DNA from: Candidatus Jettenia sp.
Lineage (GTDB): Bacteria; Planctomycetota; Brocadiia; Brocadiales; Brocadiaceae
Direction: 5' to 3'
Assembly (NCBI GenBank): GCA_021650895.1
Contig: CP091278.1
Span: 773,659-837,658, forward strand
Length of the DNA stretch: 64,000 nucleotides
Below, in pieces: positions 1 to 9,786 of this stretch. The notes under the pieces are model-generated. The model made no database searches. It worked only from the letters and a program-made list of their open reading frames with translations, and was not told the origin of the DNA. The stretch's first letter is position 1, and the number at the start of each line of letters is the position of its first letter. The translations under genes were made by a program, and so were the position numbers.

Positions 1-2210
1 AAGAACTTTTTCATACGGTAAAAAACGTATCGGTATTTGCAAGGGTATCACCTCAACATAAGTTAAGAATAACGAATCAATTATTAAAACATGGTGAGGT
101 AGTCGCAATGACAGGAGACGGAGTTAATGATGCACCTGCCCTCAAGGCTGCTCATATTGGTATTGCCATGGGCAGGACAGGAACTGATGTTGCGAAAGAG
201 GCCTCCGATGCTGTCCTTACCGATGATAATTTTGCAAGCATTTTTGCAGCGGTTGAAGAGGGAAGGGTAGTGTATGATAATATCAAGAAGGTCACCCTCT
301 TTCTGATATCATGCGGTTTTGGAGAACTGATTGCCATTATCACCACCGTTGCAATGGGTTTCCCTATACCCTATATAGCGGTACAGATACTCTGGTTGAA
401 CCTCGTAACAAACGGGCTTCAAGATATCGCTCTTGCCTTTGAACCAGGAGAAAAAGGAGTCTTACAGAAACCACCAAGGCATCCGAAAGAACGTATTCTT
501 ACCAGTATTATGATTCAAAGGACTGTTCTCATGGGACTTGTTATAGCAGCAGGAACGGTCACTCTCTACCTATACCATCTCAATAAAGGAGCATCATTAG
601 AACAGGCTCGTACCGTAGCCCTTACAACCATGGTCATTTTCCAATCCTACCAGGCATTTAACTGCCGTTCTGAATCACAATCCATTTTCAGGAAGAATCC
701 TCTGAGTAACCCATTTTTATTCTTCAGCATGATTGCTGCCCTCTTTGCCCATCTTTCAGTGTTGTATGTACCGGCTCTTCAATGGGTTTTTAGAACAGTT
801 CCTCTTACCAGGGAAGAATGGATCGATATCGGAGTGATAACCGTAGCAATTGTTATTGCCGTTGAGATCGATAAATTGATAAGAAGAAAAAGGAAAACAA
901 GAGCAACGATTACAGGATTTAAAACGGGAAAAATACTTGCATCAGTCAAAATACTTTTGATATCTGTTTGTATTTTCCTTGGATTATGGACTGCCTATAC
1001 ATTCTTCAGGCCCAAAAGAGAAGATGAAGTTGTTTTTAGTATTGGGTGTGGCGCCGAAGAAATCGGAATAATAAGGAGACTCATAGATACATTTGAAAAG
1101 GAAAATCCTGCGATACATGTTAAATTAAACATCCTTCCTGCGCCTACGGATCAGCAGCACCATTACTATCTTACTACCTTTGGGGTAAAGTCTGAAGATA
1201 TTGATGTGATGAGAATTGATACTATCTGGATTGCAGAATTTGCGTCAGCAAGATGGCTAGAGCCATTAGAAACATATATCAATCCTGGATATAAAGCATC
1301 ATTTATTCCCATAATTGATGCGATAAACATATACCAGGATCGTTTATACGCCATTCCCTGGAATGCCGATATTGGACTTTTCTATTATCGAAACGATTTA
1401 TTAAAAAAATACCAGGCATCTCCGCCGCAAACGTGGGAAGAGCTTATTGAAACAGGCACAAAAATTTCCTCCATGGAACCTGTATATGGATACCTCTGGC
1501 AAGGAAAACAGTATGAAGGATTGGTCTGTAATTTTATTGAATTCATTGGCAGCAACAATGGAGAAATACTTGATGCACAGGGAAGAGTAGTTGTTAATTC
1601 GATACAAAATCACACAGCTCTCAATCTCATGCATGATTTACTATGGAAGTATCAGATATCACCGCCAAATACCTACAGCGAACTTATGGAAGAGCCCACT
1701 CGTCATCTATTTCAACAGGGTAGAGGTCTTTTTTTAAGAAATTGGACTTATGTATGGAATCTTTTTCAGGCAGACCAGTTTATGAGGAATAAAGTAGGAG
1801 TATCTCACTTGCCTAAATTCTCCGGTGGACGCCCAGCTCCTGTATACGGAGGATGGCATCTCGCTATAAATGCTAACTCAAAAAGGAAGAAGCAGGCATG
1901 GCAACTCGTTAAATTCTTAAGCTCACACAGGGTGCAAAGAGAACTATCCAAGAGACTATCCTGGGCGCCGACACGTACCTCACTATATAAAGACCCGAGA
2001 CTGCTCCGAAGATTGCCATTTCTTTCAATCGTGCATGCATCCTTTCCAAACGTTCAAATACGGCCCAACCTTCCTTATTATCAGTGGGTGAGCGACATCA
2101 TACAAAAACACGTTAACAGGGTATTATCGAATCAGGAGAGCAGCAAACAAGCGTTACAATCTATTCAAACAGAACTCGAACGGGTGAGAAATGAATTTAC
2201 CAAAGACTAA
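1..2210 (+). CDS. P-type cation ATPase C-terminal half fused to an ABC sugar-binding protein (5' partial)
   Basis: The reading frame is open from base 3, so the gene starts before the window. The first ~300 visible residues are the end of a P-type ATPase: [10 protein letters not shown], then the hinge motif TGDGVNDAP, then six membrane helices including NLVTNGLQD in M6. The ATPase normally ends near the basic stretch RRKRK. Here the frame continues without a stop or an ATG into another hydrophobic helix (about 940-1015) and then a family 1 extracellular solute-binding protein to base 2210. The topology fits a real fusion: the ATPase C-terminus is cytoplasmic, the extra helix would cross outward, and the binding domain would sit in the periplasm. 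The 3' end overlaps the permease start by 20 bases. The ATPase resembles P2-type cation pumps, but its ion is unknown. A lost stop through a consensus error is the alternative. Confidence 0.85.
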   Translation, partial: ELFHTVKNVSVFARVSPQHKLRITNQLLKHGEVVAMTGDGVNDAPALKAAHIGIAMGRTGTDVAKEASDAVLTDDNFASIFAAVEEGRVVYDNIKKVTLFLISCGFGELIAIITTVAMGFPIPYIAVQILWLNLVTNGLQDIALAFEPGEKGVLQKPPRHPKERILTSIMIQRTVLMGLVIAAGTVTLYLYHLNKGASLEQARTVALTTMVIFQSYQAFNCRSESQSIFRKNPLSNPFLFFSMIAALFAHLSVLYVPALQWVFRTVPLTREEWIDIGVITVAIVIAVEIDKLIRRKRKTRATITGFKTGKILASVKILLISVCIFLGLWTAYTFFRPKREDEVVFSIGCGAEEIGIIRRLIDTFEKENPAIHVKLNILPAPTDQQHHYYLTTFGVKSEDIDVMRIDTIWIAEFASARWLEPLETYINPGYKASFIPIIDAINIYQDRLYAIPWNADIGLFYYRNDLLKKYQASPPQTWEELIETGTKISSMEPVYGYLWQGKQYEGLVCNFIEFIGSNNGEILDAQGRVVVNSIQNHTALNLMHDLLWKYQISPPNTYSELMEEPTRHLFQQGRGLFLRNWTYVWNLFQADQFMRNKVGVSHLPKFSGGRPAPVYGGWHLAINANSKRKKQAWQLVKFLSSHRVQRELSKRLSWAPTRTSLYKDPRLLRRLPFLSIVHASFPNVQIRPNLPYYQWVSDIIQKHVNRVLSNQESSKQALQSIQTELERVRNEFTKD

Positions 2211-3069
2211 GCTTGCTTACCTATTTTTATTGCCTGGAATACTCCTGATACTGGCATTTAGCTTTATTCCATTCGTAGATACTATTATAACTTCCTTCCA
2301 AAATGCAAAACTTATTTTGCCAAAAGAGCGATTTGCGGGATTTGATAATTATCAGAATATTGTAATCGATACCCGCTTCTGGTACTCACTCTTTATTACG
2401 CTTTTCTATACTTTTGTCTCAATATGCCTGGAAGCTATCCTGGGATTATGTTTTGCTCTTATTATGAATCGTCTATCGCCAGGAAGTAGCTTTTTAAGAA
2501 TCCTTATCCTTATTCCATGGGCAATTCCAACAGTAGTAACAGCAAGAATATGGCAGTGGATGTTTGATTATAACTTAGGAATTATGAATTACCTTTTTGA
2601 AACGCTCGGCTTCCATAGGATTCATTGGCTAGGAAAGCCTTTTTTAGCATTCTTTTCTATCATCATTGCAGATGTTTGGAAGACTGCCCCCTTTGTCGCC
2701 ATAATCGTTTTAGCAGGTCTCTCAGCCATCCCACAGGAGATATATAAAGCATCTGCTATTGACGGCGCAAATAGCTGGCAGCGGTTCCGTTATATAACAT
2801 TACCCCTGGTATTACCAATAGTAGGTGTAGCCATTATGTTCAGAGCTATAGATGCCCTGCGAATATTTGATCTCGTTTATGTGCTTACCGGCGGTGGTCC
2901 AGGAGGTTCAACGGAAACCTTATCTGTTTATGCATACAAATTATTCTTTTACAAAGGCGACTTTGGACAAGGTTCAGCTACATCAGTAATTATCCTGCTG
3001 TTAGTGGCCGGTTTTGGTTATTTCTATACAAAAAAATCATTTGAAGAAAATGCCATAAATAAAAGATAA
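2191..3069 (+). CDS. ABC sugar transporter permease, MalF/UgpA type
   Basis: A 292-residue integral membrane protein with about six helices. The cytoplasmic coupling (EAA) loop is visible as [18 protein letters not shown] near residue 190-210, the motif by which such permeases contact the ABC ATPase. It is of the MalF/UgpA/SugA class that imports sugars or glycerol derivatives with a family 1 binding protein. It overlaps the upstream binding-protein gene by 20 bases, so the two are probably co-translated. The expected second permease (MalG type) and the ATPase do not follow; the next genes are otsA and otsB. Trehalose or a related glucoside is therefore a reasonable guess for the substrate, but this rests only on context. 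Confidence 0.88.
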   Translation: MNLPKTKLAYLFLLPGILLILAFSFIPFVDTIITSFQNAKLILPKERFAGFDNYQNIVIDTRFWYSLFITLFYTFVSICLEAILGLCFALIMNRLSPGSSFLRILILIPWAIPTVVTARIWQWMFDYNLGIMNYLFETLGFHRIHWLGKPFLAFFSIIIADVWKTAPFVAIIVLAGLSAIPQEIYKASAIDGANSWQRFRYITLPLVLPIVGVAIMFRAIDALRIFDLVYVLTGGGPGGSTETLSVYAYKLFFYKGDFGQGSATSVIILLLVAGFGYFYTKKSFEENAINKR

Positions 3070-3160
3070 GAAGTTGAAAATGTATGAAATGGTCTTTATA
3101 ATACCTGCGGTCTCTTCGTTCGTTATGATTGGTCGTCCAAATTAAAAATTAGCACCTGCT

Positions 3161-3205
3161 GAGGAGAGAAACTTGAATAATAAAATTTCTTTTAACCGGA
3201 TATGA
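3161..3205 (+). other. possible leader minicistron ahead of otsA
   Basis: A strong Shine-Dalgarno sequence (GAGGAG, 3161-3166) lies six bases before a TTG codon at 3173. The TTG opens a ten-codon frame that stops at 3203-3205, overlapping the ATG of otsA (3202). The otsA ATG has no good ribosome site of its own, so translation may arrive by coupling through this short frame. It could also be the surviving start of a lost second permease gene, since the peptide begins with NNKISFNR. Neither idea is proven. Confidence 0.3.
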
Positions 3206-4674
3206 TATCGACCCGAGAGTCATTAAAAGAGCTGATTTCGAGCAAACTGAAAGATTACAAGCTTATTGTGGTATCGAATCGTGAACCTTACATTCACAAT
3301 TATGTTGGTGATGAGATTCATTATATTATTCCTGCAAGTGGAATGGTTACGGCTCTGGACCCTATTATTCGTGCAGAAGGAGGAACATGGGTTGCCTATG
3401 GAAGTGGAGATGCCGATAAGGAGGTTGTCGACAAGAACGACCGCATTGCAGTACCACCAGATCATCCACAATATACCCTTCGAAGGGTTTGGCTTACCCG
3501 TGAGGAGGAAGAACGGTTTTATTACGGGTTCTCCAATGAGGCACTCTGGCCTCTGTGCCATATTGTGTATGTCAAACCAAAATTTAATGAGGCAGACTGG
3601 TTAGCCTATAAGTCGGTAAATCAAAAGTTTGCCAAGGTTATTCTGGAAGAGGCAGGAAATGAAAAAGCGTTTGTTTTCATTCAGGACTATCATTTTACCC
3701 TGCTTCCGAAGATGCTCAAGGAGAGTAGACCAGACTTGCTTGTTGCACAATTCTGGCATATCCCGTGGCCAAACAGAGAGGCATTTCGCATATGTCCATG
3801 GGGTCAAGAAATTCTTGAGGGACTTTTAGGAAATGATCTCTTAGGATTTCATATACAATACCATTGTAATAATTTCCTTGATACGGTAGACCGGAATCTG
3901 GAGTCAAAGATAGATTATGGAATATTTGCAGCTACAAAGGGTGGAAAGACAACACATATTCGTCCCTTTCCCATTAGTATTGATTTTGATGAATTAAACA
4001 TGCAGGCACAGGGAAAAGAGGTTGAGTCTGAGATGGTCCGTATCAGGAAAGAACTGGGTTTAAAGGGACAGATTATTGGGATAGGACTGGATCGAGTAGA
4101 TTATACCAAGGGTATTTCAGAACGATTTATGGCGATTGACCGATTTCTTGAAAAGTATCCTGAGTACCGAAATAAATTTACATTTGTTCAAGCTGGCACC
4201 TTAAGCCGGATTCATATTGCAGACTACCGGGATTACAACGATACGATCTACGATCTGATGAATGAGATTAATCATAAATATCATAGTGGCAGATGGACAC
4301 CTATACGGCTAGTAAAATCACATTTTAATCGGGTAAGTATCCAGGCGCTGTACCGTTTATCAGACCTCTGTATTGTGAGCTCGTTGCATGATGGTATGAA
4401 TCTCGTTGCAAAGGAGTTTGTAGCTTCTCGTCCTGATGAGCTTGGAGTGCTTTTACTCAGCAGGTTTACCGGTGCTGCTTCAGAACTTACCGGCTGCATT
4501 CAAATTAATCCTTACGCCATAGATACCTTTGCAGAGGCAATAAAGGTTGCCATAGAAATGCCTGAGGAGGAAAAGAGAAAAAGAATGCAGCGAATGAGAA
4601 AATACGTATCTGAACATAACGTGTACCACTGGAGTCAAAATATTGTAAACGAATTGACGAAATTACACCAATGA
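3202..4674 (+). CDS. otsA: trehalose-6-phosphate synthase (GT20)
   Basis: A 490-residue family GT20 retaining glycosyltransferase that joins UDP-glucose and glucose-6-phosphate into trehalose-6-phosphate in the cytoplasm. Visible motifs are LIVVSNREPY at the N-terminus, FIQDYHFTLLP, FWHIPWPNREAF, the donor-site block GLDRVDYTKGI and DGMNLVAKEF near the C-terminus. The usual N-terminal GGLA loop reads SGMVTALDP here, as in the branch of GT20 proteins outside classical OtsA, so a glucosylglycerol-phosphate type acceptor is not excluded. Its last four bases overlap the start of otsB (ATGA), and the phosphatase next door supports the trehalose assignment. Confidence 0.9.
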   Translation: MISTRESLKELISSKLKDYKLIVVSNREPYIHNYVGDEIHYIIPASGMVTALDPIIRAEGGTWVAYGSGDADKEVVDKNDRIAVPPDHPQYTLRRVWLTREEEERFYYGFSNEALWPLCHIVYVKPKFNEADWLAYKSVNQKFAKVILEEAGNEKAFVFIQDYHFTLLPKMLKESRPDLLVAQFWHIPWPNREAFRICPWGQEILEGLLGNDLLGFHIQYHCNNFLDTVDRNLESKIDYGIFAATKGGKTTHIRPFPISIDFDELNMQAQGKEVESEMVRIRKELGLKGQIIGIGLDRVDYTKGISERFMAIDRFLEKYPEYRNKFTFVQAGTLSRIHIADYRDYNDTIYDLMNEINHKYHSGRWTPIRLVKSHFNRVSIQALYRLSDLCIVSSLHDGMNLVAKEFVASRPDELGVLLLSRFTGAASELTGCIQINPYAIDTFAEAIKVAIEMPEEEKRKRMQRMRKYVSEHNVYHWSQNIVNELTKLHQ

Positions 4675-5486
4675 GATATCTGTTCGATAATATTCAAACA
4701 ATTCATGAACTTCTTCATAGCAAGAAAAGGATACTTCTTTTATCCGATTATGACGGCACCTTAACGCCGATTCAGAAGCATCCGGATCTCGCTATACTTT
4801 CAGAAAAAGTTCGGGAACTTCTCATAAAATTTTCTTCTCACAAAGCATTTCGTTTAGGCATAGTTACAGGACGTTCTTTACAGCAAATAAAAAAATTAAT
4901 TAATATACAAAAAGCACTGTATGTTGCAAACTATGGTATAGAAATAGAAGGACCTAATATATGTCTCATTAGTCCAGAAGCTAAAAAGGCACGCTATATC
5001 CTTTGGAGCATCTACCTACAACTCTTGAAATCTCTAAGACACATTGAAGGAGTATATATAGAAGATAAAGGTCTTTCCATCAGTTTGCATTACCGTTTAG
5101 TAAAAACAACCCATGATATGGAATATATCACAAAAACCTTTCATACTATTACAAAACCTTTTTTAGACAAGGAAATGCTTTATCTAAGCACAGGAAAGAT
5201 GGTTTATGAAATACGGCCTCCCGTGAAGTGGAACAAGGCAACAAGAATTACATGGCTGCTGGCTCATTATTTTCCCCCAGAATTCAGTAACGATGCACTT
5301 GTTATATATTTAGGGGATGATAGCGCAGATAAAGAGGTATTTACTACACTAAACGGAAAAGGATTAAAGATTTTTGTAGGAGAGCCGTCAAATACATCTT
5401 CGGCAGATTACTTTGTTCATTCCCCTGAAGAGGTAGTTGCTTTTTTAGAGTATCTCTATGAACAGAAATCACAAACTCCTTTATGA
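4671..5486 (+). CDS. otsB: trehalose-6-phosphate phosphatase
   Basis: A 271-residue HAD-superfamily phosphatase that removes phosphate from trehalose-6-phosphate. HAD motif I is LLLSDYDGTLTPI (nucleophile and acid aspartates, residues about 24-36), motif II is VTGRS, and the final acidic motif is YLGDDSADKEVF near residue 215. The NYGIEIEG segment is typical of the OtsB cap region. Translation is coupled to otsA through an ATGA overlap. The 3' end overlaps the end of the convergent membrane-protein gene by six bases, leaving no room for a terminator between them. Confidence 0.92.
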   Translation: MRYLFDNIQTIHELLHSKKRILLLSDYDGTLTPIQKHPDLAILSEKVRELLIKFSSHKAFRLGIVTGRSLQQIKKLINIQKALYVANYGIEIEGPNICLISPEAKKARYILWSIYLQLLKSLRHIEGVYIEDKGLSISLHYRLVKTTHDMEYITKTFHTITKPFLDKEMLYLSTGKMVYEIRPPVKWNKATRITWLLAHYFPPEFSNDALVIYLGDDSADKEVFTTLNGKGLKIFVGEPSNTSSADYFVHSPEEVVAFLEYLYEQKSQTPL

Positions 5487-6320
5487 ATATTCAACAACAA
5501 CAGGATCAACGTCCAGGGAAAAACAAGTATCAGATACTAACTCAATCCTTGCAATACTGTAAGACAGAGAATAGAAAATAATCATCGGTGATAACACATC
5601 TAAAAAAGGAGCACCCACGTGCAAATCATATTCAGTAATTAATCCCACCACATTCGTTGCAAAAAGATTCCGTATAATGAAGAATATATACAGCATGAGA
5701 GCAACAGCCTTATTTGCGGCTAAATATTGACAATACACATACACAAAAATAAGAGGGGAACAGAGCTTAATTATGTCATTCAAAATATTCAACGCAAAGG
5801 ATGTTATTGTGGTATTCTCAATAAAGATTACCTCTAAAATAGGTGAGAAAAAATACCTTGAGAAAAAATATAATCCAAAACCTGCAATTGTTGTAAAAAA
5901 GAATCTTTTTGATCTCTGAAGACTATCCTCTAAATGTCGGGTGACTCCTCTATCATACAGATACATCGGTATATCAGTAACAGTGTTTTTTAAGCGTGCA
6001 GATGTATGAAACAAATATGCAATCGTAAACACGATAACCATTACTGTCTCTCCACACATATCGGGTATGCTTGGTGTATGTATATCATACCTTTGATTCT
6101 GATCCAGAGGCTGCAGGATATTAAAGAAAATAAGGGCATTCATGATGTTTTCCGTAATAAATCTTAGATTAATGCCTATAAACGTTAGTAAATCGCTTAT
6201 TCTTAAATTCCTTAAAGCAGCATTGATAGTTGTGCGTTGGCCAGCAGGATATGGTATGCCAAGCACTGATTCCTCAGTTATATATGTCCCATAAGTTTTC
6301 ATGTATTTTTTCAGATACAA
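5481..6320 (-). CDS. hypothetical polytopic membrane protein
   Basis: A 279-residue protein with about five or six hydrophobic segments (for example around residues 90-105, 150-165, 185-205 and 210-225). I do not recognise a family. The N-terminal 40 residues are polar. The spacing of helices recalls channel or small transporter proteins but shows no diagnostic motif. It runs against otsB with a six-base overlap and has no same-strand partner close by: the next gene upstream is the IS66 relic. Base composition is like that of its neighbours. Confidence 0.6.
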   Translation of the reverse strand: MYLKKYMKTYGTYITEESVLGIPYPAGQRTTINAALRNLRISDLLTFIGINLRFITENIMNALIFFNILQPLDQNQRYDIHTPSIPDMCGETVMVIVFTIAYLFHTSARLKNTVTDIPMYLYDRGVTRHLEDSLQRSKRFFFTTIAGFGLYFFSRYFFSPILEVIFIENTTITSFALNILNDIIKLCSPLIFVYVYCQYLAANKAVALMLYIFFIIRNLFATNVVGLITEYDLHVGAPFLDVLSPMIIFYSLSYSIARIELVSDTCFSLDVDPVVVEYS

Positions 6321-6598
6321 AAATTGAATTTTTTATACGATCCTATGGTAATAACAGATTAAGTAACACTTATAAAAGCAATAGCAGTGATATTGAGGTT
6401 AATACTAATACCTTTTCTTATTAATCCTAACCCTTACCACACAACAGTAATTTTTCTATTTTCTTTAGGTATTATTGGATGAGTTGCAAAATGTGTAATT
6501 ACTCAGGTTTTTTACAAAGATAGCATAAACATGATGAGTAAACTTTGCATCAGGATTGTTGTTCTTTGATAATACTACTACCCCCCATTAACGAAGAT

Positions 6599-6820
6599 TT
6601 AATGGAGAGTCAATGAGGGCGTTTTAATACCCTCTGTGGTCTTTCTGGATTGCTTGTGAACAATGGGGATAAAATTCCGGATTCGACAAAAACATTCTGC
6701 CATTTCTTTATTGTGAAATGTTTCTGATATCTTTTGTTTTAACTTGGCCATTCTCATATCGCGTTTGGCTAGTTTATTATTAAAAGACAGAAGCTGATAA
6801 GCTCTTAAATAAGTTGACAT
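6599..6820 (-). pseudogene. C-terminal remnant of an IS66-family transposase
   Basis: The 73-residue frame contains LSFNNKLAKRDMRMAKLKQK followed by an FCRIRNFI block. This corresponds to the conserved end of IS66 TnpC, where an NNxAERDIRM-type sequence is followed by KQKISGxFR and FCxIRSYIST. The upstream catalytic part is absent, and the bases on either side show no matching frame. The insertion sequence has therefore decayed to a stub. A short palindromic repeat lies 140 bases further left. Confidence 0.6.
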
Positions 6821-6960
6821 AGTTTTCAGATTTGTTTCATATGGTATTGAAAATGTATATTTCCAACACTTCTTGTGATATTATGGTATTAGGATTTTAT
6901 CTTAATTACTCAAGTTTAAGAAAATTCTCTTTCTGTATCCAGTAAAAAATTTAAAATATA

Positions 6961-7047
6961 TGTCATTCCCGAACGTCTTTATCGGGAATCCAGCCGGCGA
7001 AAAAAAACAGGAAAAGATACTGGATCCCCACTTGCGTGGGAATGACA
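6961..7047. repeat. 87 bp palindromic repeat with TGTCATTCCC ends
   Basis: The segment starts TGTCATTCCC and ends GGGAATGACA, a perfect ten-base terminal inverted repeat. Inside are GGGAATCCAG and CTGGATCCCC, so most of the element can fold back on itself. Repeats with these ends are common dispersed elements in bacterial intergenic DNA. It lies in the roughly 500 bases between the transposase stub and the gene ending at 7086, where I see no other feature. Confidence 0.7.
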
Positions 7048-7085
7048 AAAAACATTTCACATCATTTAAAAAATGTATCAATTCA

Positions 7086-7664
7086 TCACCAATCTCTTGA
7101 TTCAAACTCATATGAACGATGAGAAGCATCTTTAGACATCCCATGCTCAATGAGTTTCCAATGATCTAGCTCTTTTTCATAGGTGATTTTATAAGAATAA
7201 TCAATCATCCTCCACCGCCAGAAAAAGAAATGGGATATGCCGGTTACAAATATATCAAGGCGTTTGACCTTTGGATCTATATCTTCAAACATCGCTATAC
7301 AATGCTTTGTCGTTTTAGGAGCTAATTCCCCTTTTGCTATGATAGCACATTGATATTTTTTACCTTCCTGATAATCTTCATCTAGCTTTGCTACATGTTC
7401 CATAATGTCTGGATAGTAAGTATCCAGACATTTCTCTCCGGTATCTGTCATTAAAAATACTTCGATCGGTACTAGTATAGGTTTTTCTAAAGTATTTCCC
7501 AAATTATAGAACCATATTATATATCTGATTTCTCCGCTTGTACCTTCATTATGTATATACGTTTTTGGTGCATTCCATGAAAAATCAAGTGGAGAAGCAT
7601 CAATTCTGTATGATATACTCAGGATAATCATCAGAAATCCTACAAGTAGTATTTTTACTTTCAT
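7086..7664 (-). CDS. secreted hypothetical protein
   Basis: A 192-residue protein with a clear Sec signal (MKVKILLVGFLMIILSISY, cleavage probably after the DAS region near residue 24). The rest is a beta-rich soluble domain with no family that I recognise; FFFWRWRMIDYSYKITYEKE near residue 145 is its most distinctive stretch. It starts four bases after the end of the Reeler-like gene, which itself follows the FHA-protease gene by one base. The three therefore form a tight unit and probably work together in the cell envelope. Confidence 0.6.
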   Translation of the reverse strand: MKVKILLVGFLMIILSISYRIDASPLDFSWNAPKTYIHNEGTSGEIRYIIWFYNLGNTLEKPILVPIEVFLMTDTGEKCLDTYYPDIMEHVAKLDEDYQEGKKYQCAIIAKGELAPKTTKHCIAMFEDIDPKVKRLDIFVTGISHFFFWRWRMIDYSYKITYEKELDHWKLIEHGMSKDASHRSYEFESRDW

Positions 7665-7668
7665 AAAA

Positions 7669-8370
7669 TTATTCCTTCATTAATGCCCGAACCTGTTTTT
7701 TTTGTTCTTTCTTTTGTTCTACAATAATAAGCCTTGTTGCCTTGTAAATATAATCACCCATAGCAGTACCATCATTGTCAGCCTCAATTCCCATCGCATA
7801 AAACCTTACGGGGTTGGCGATCCAAAAATCAGCAGGAGGTGCTTGCCATTTTACATGCCAAAATTTTTGTTGCGTTCCTTTCTTTGTATGAGTTGCAAAA
7901 AGCCCTTCTGCTTCTACCTGTGTATCTTCATCGTCGCCTACATTAATGAAGGAACCTACTAATCGATTATAATATCTATCCTGTGCAGCAATTTGAAATC
8001 CATGAAAATCCGTATCTGTTTGTTTAAAAGAGACTAAAATATCAACAATTTCACCTGGCTCACATTTATCCAGCACAAATAACATAAATTTACCTTGACC
8101 GGAACCAATTGAATATTGAGAATGACATCCTAAAACACCGCAAGTAAATGTACTTCTTGGGGGATACATTCGCCAATTGAATTTGTCAATCCCGGCACCA
8201 AGGCAAGCCAAAGGCGAACCATCAGAGTGTGCATAGAGCGAATTACAAAACATACTCAATGCAAATATACACAGAATTATAGAATAAATCTTCTTGAATA
8301 TCCTTTTTGTAAATCTCTCACTATCCCTACCTTTATTTTTGATCAAAAAAGACAGATAACTATTTCTCAT
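7669..8370 (-). CDS. exported Reeler/choice-of-anchor V-like protein with a CX4CH motif
   Basis: A 233-residue exported protein. A basic N-region of about 30 residues precedes the hydrophobic core of the signal (IYSIILCIFALSMFCNSLYA). The mature part shows the pattern of Reeler-like or choice-of-anchor V domains: a cysteine-rich start with TCGVLGCHS, then PGEIVDILVSF, FHGFQIAAQD, FWHVKWQAPP and FYAMGIEADNDGTAMGDYIY. The C-x4-C-H segment might bind haem, but the canonical spacing is CXXCH, so this is speculation. It starts one base after the stop of the FHA-protease gene and is followed four bases later by another secreted protein. Confidence 0.65.
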   Translation of the reverse strand: MRNSYLSFLIKNKGRDSERFTKRIFKKIYSIILCIFALSMFCNSLYAHSDGSPLACLGAGIDKFNWRMYPPRSTFTCGVLGCHSQYSIGSGQGKFMLFVLDKCEPGEIVDILVSFKQTDTDFHGFQIAAQDRYYNRLVGSFINVGDDEDTQVEAEGLFATHTKKGTQQKFWHVKWQAPPADFWIANPVRFYAMGIEADNDGTAMGDYIYKATRLIIVEQKKEQKKQVRALMKE

Positions 8371-8371
8371 T

Positions 8372-9742
8372 TTAATCCTTCTTACTTAATGATGTTGATG
8401 TAATTGATTTAATCAGTTCTATACCGTAGCTGATCGGAACACCAAAACTCGATCCTCGAAATCCTGGAAAAATTCCGTAACTAATCCCAATAACCTTCCC
8501 TTTATTATTAAAGATAGGCCCTCCACTACCACCTGCAGTTGTTTGCGCATCATAAACAATCCTGTTTCTCATGATATCACTTAAATGACCCTGTGTTGAA
8601 AGTGGCCGTATCAAACCCCAATTTGAGAGTTCCTGTACCAGGGGAATAAACGGCAAGTTAAAAAGCTGCTTAACAGTTTCAGGATCTGCCTTTGCAAAAA
8701 TAGCATTAACTCCTGCCGGATATCCCAGTAATACAATAGGCTCACCGACCACTGCGCCACTCCCCGTAGTATCTAATTCTAAAATAGGCATACGAGAACC
8801 ACGAAGATCTATACGAAGGAGTGCAACATCTACCTCTTCAGAAATCTTTTCAATTTTTAAAGAAAAAGGCTCTTTAATACCAGGGAAAAATGCCCTGAAT
8901 TCTTCAAGTTTAGGTTTAATCGTAGGCCCCATATGGATGTAAGGAGACACTTCCATCCCCCACCACGGTTCAGCAATATGGCGGTTTGTTAGAATCAGAC
9001 CATCTGCACTGACTAAAAATCCGCTGCCTGTATATTCATTAATACCCCGTGGCCCTCTCCCCATCATCATAAGTGTCTCACCCGTCTCTTCATCAAAAAA
9101 ATAAAAAGTTCCCTGGATAAAGCAAACGCTATTACTGTATTTTTTGATGATATTTTCAGCAACCGATTTTTCAATCTCAAAGAGCCGCACCTTTTCTGCT
9201 GTCTTTGAGAGTCTTACATATTGCAAGGAAAAAAACGTTATTACGATGCCAGAGACGAGAAAGAGAATAATGAAAGCACTTACCTTGAAAAGCCGAGAGG
9301 ATTGAGTAAACGCCTCCCTTAAAAGCTGCCTAAAAAATACAGTTGCAGTAGTAAGTCTTCCCTTGGGAGATGTGCGAGCTATACCTAAAGAATCCTCCAG
9401 CATCTCCATCCATGGTTTACATACATCAGCATCATCTGGCTTAATACGGAATCGAATCCTGGGGCCGCCAGAACCAAACTCTATCAAATCACCATCTTTC
9501 AACACAATTTCACTAACCAGCCTATTGTTTACTAAGGTGCCTTTTGAACTCCCTTTATCATGTAACACATAATCACAACCTTTTAATTGTATCTCAGCAT
9601 GATGGTCTGATGTATTCTTATCCATTTCTGAATTAAAACAAAGATCATTTGAAGTGTCTGTGCCAATAGATATCTTTCCAGAAACAAAAACTTCTGTATT
9701 TCCACGGCGGCTACCTGACAAATGAACGAAAATGGCTTTCAA
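8372..9742 (-). CDS. FHA domain - transmembrane - trypsin-like serine protease
   Basis: A 456-residue protein with three parts. Residues 1-105 form an FHA phosphothreonine-binding domain (SIGTDTSNDL, DHHAEI, KGTLVNN). One helix follows at about 153-175 (FIILFLVSGIVITFFSL). Residues 215-445 form an S1C/HtrA-like protease with TNRHIAEP (His), EVDVALLRID (Asp) and TAGGSGGPIF (Ser). There is no PDZ domain. With a cytoplasmic FHA domain and one helix, the protease would face the periplasm, so the protein could pass a phosphorylation signal to envelope proteolysis. The two genes behind it encode exported proteins and follow almost without gaps; these may be partners or substrates. Confidence 0.85.
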   Translation of the reverse strand: MKAIFVHLSGSRRGNTEVFVSGKISIGTDTSNDLCFNSEMDKNTSDHHAEIQLKGCDYVLHDKGSSKGTLVNNRLVSEIVLKDGDLIEFGSGGPRIRFRIKPDDADVCKPWMEMLEDSLGIARTSPKGRLTTATVFFRQLLREAFTQSSRLFKVSAFIILFLVSGIVITFFSLQYVRLSKTAEKVRLFEIEKSVAENIIKKYSNSVCFIQGTFYFFDEETGETLMMMGRGPRGINEYTGSGFLVSADGLILTNRHIAEPWWGMEVSPYIHMGPTIKPKLEEFRAFFPGIKEPFSLKIEKISEEVDVALLRIDLRGSRMPILELDTTGSGAVVGEPIVLLGYPAGVNAIFAKADPETVKQLFNLPFIPLVQELSNWGLIRPLSTQGHLSDIMRNRIVYDAQTTAGGSGGPIFNNKGKVIGISYGIFPGFRGSSFGVPISYGIELIKSITSTSLSKKD

Positions 9743-9786
9743 AGAGTGCTTTCCTTATATTTTAATTCATTCCGATACGACAGACT

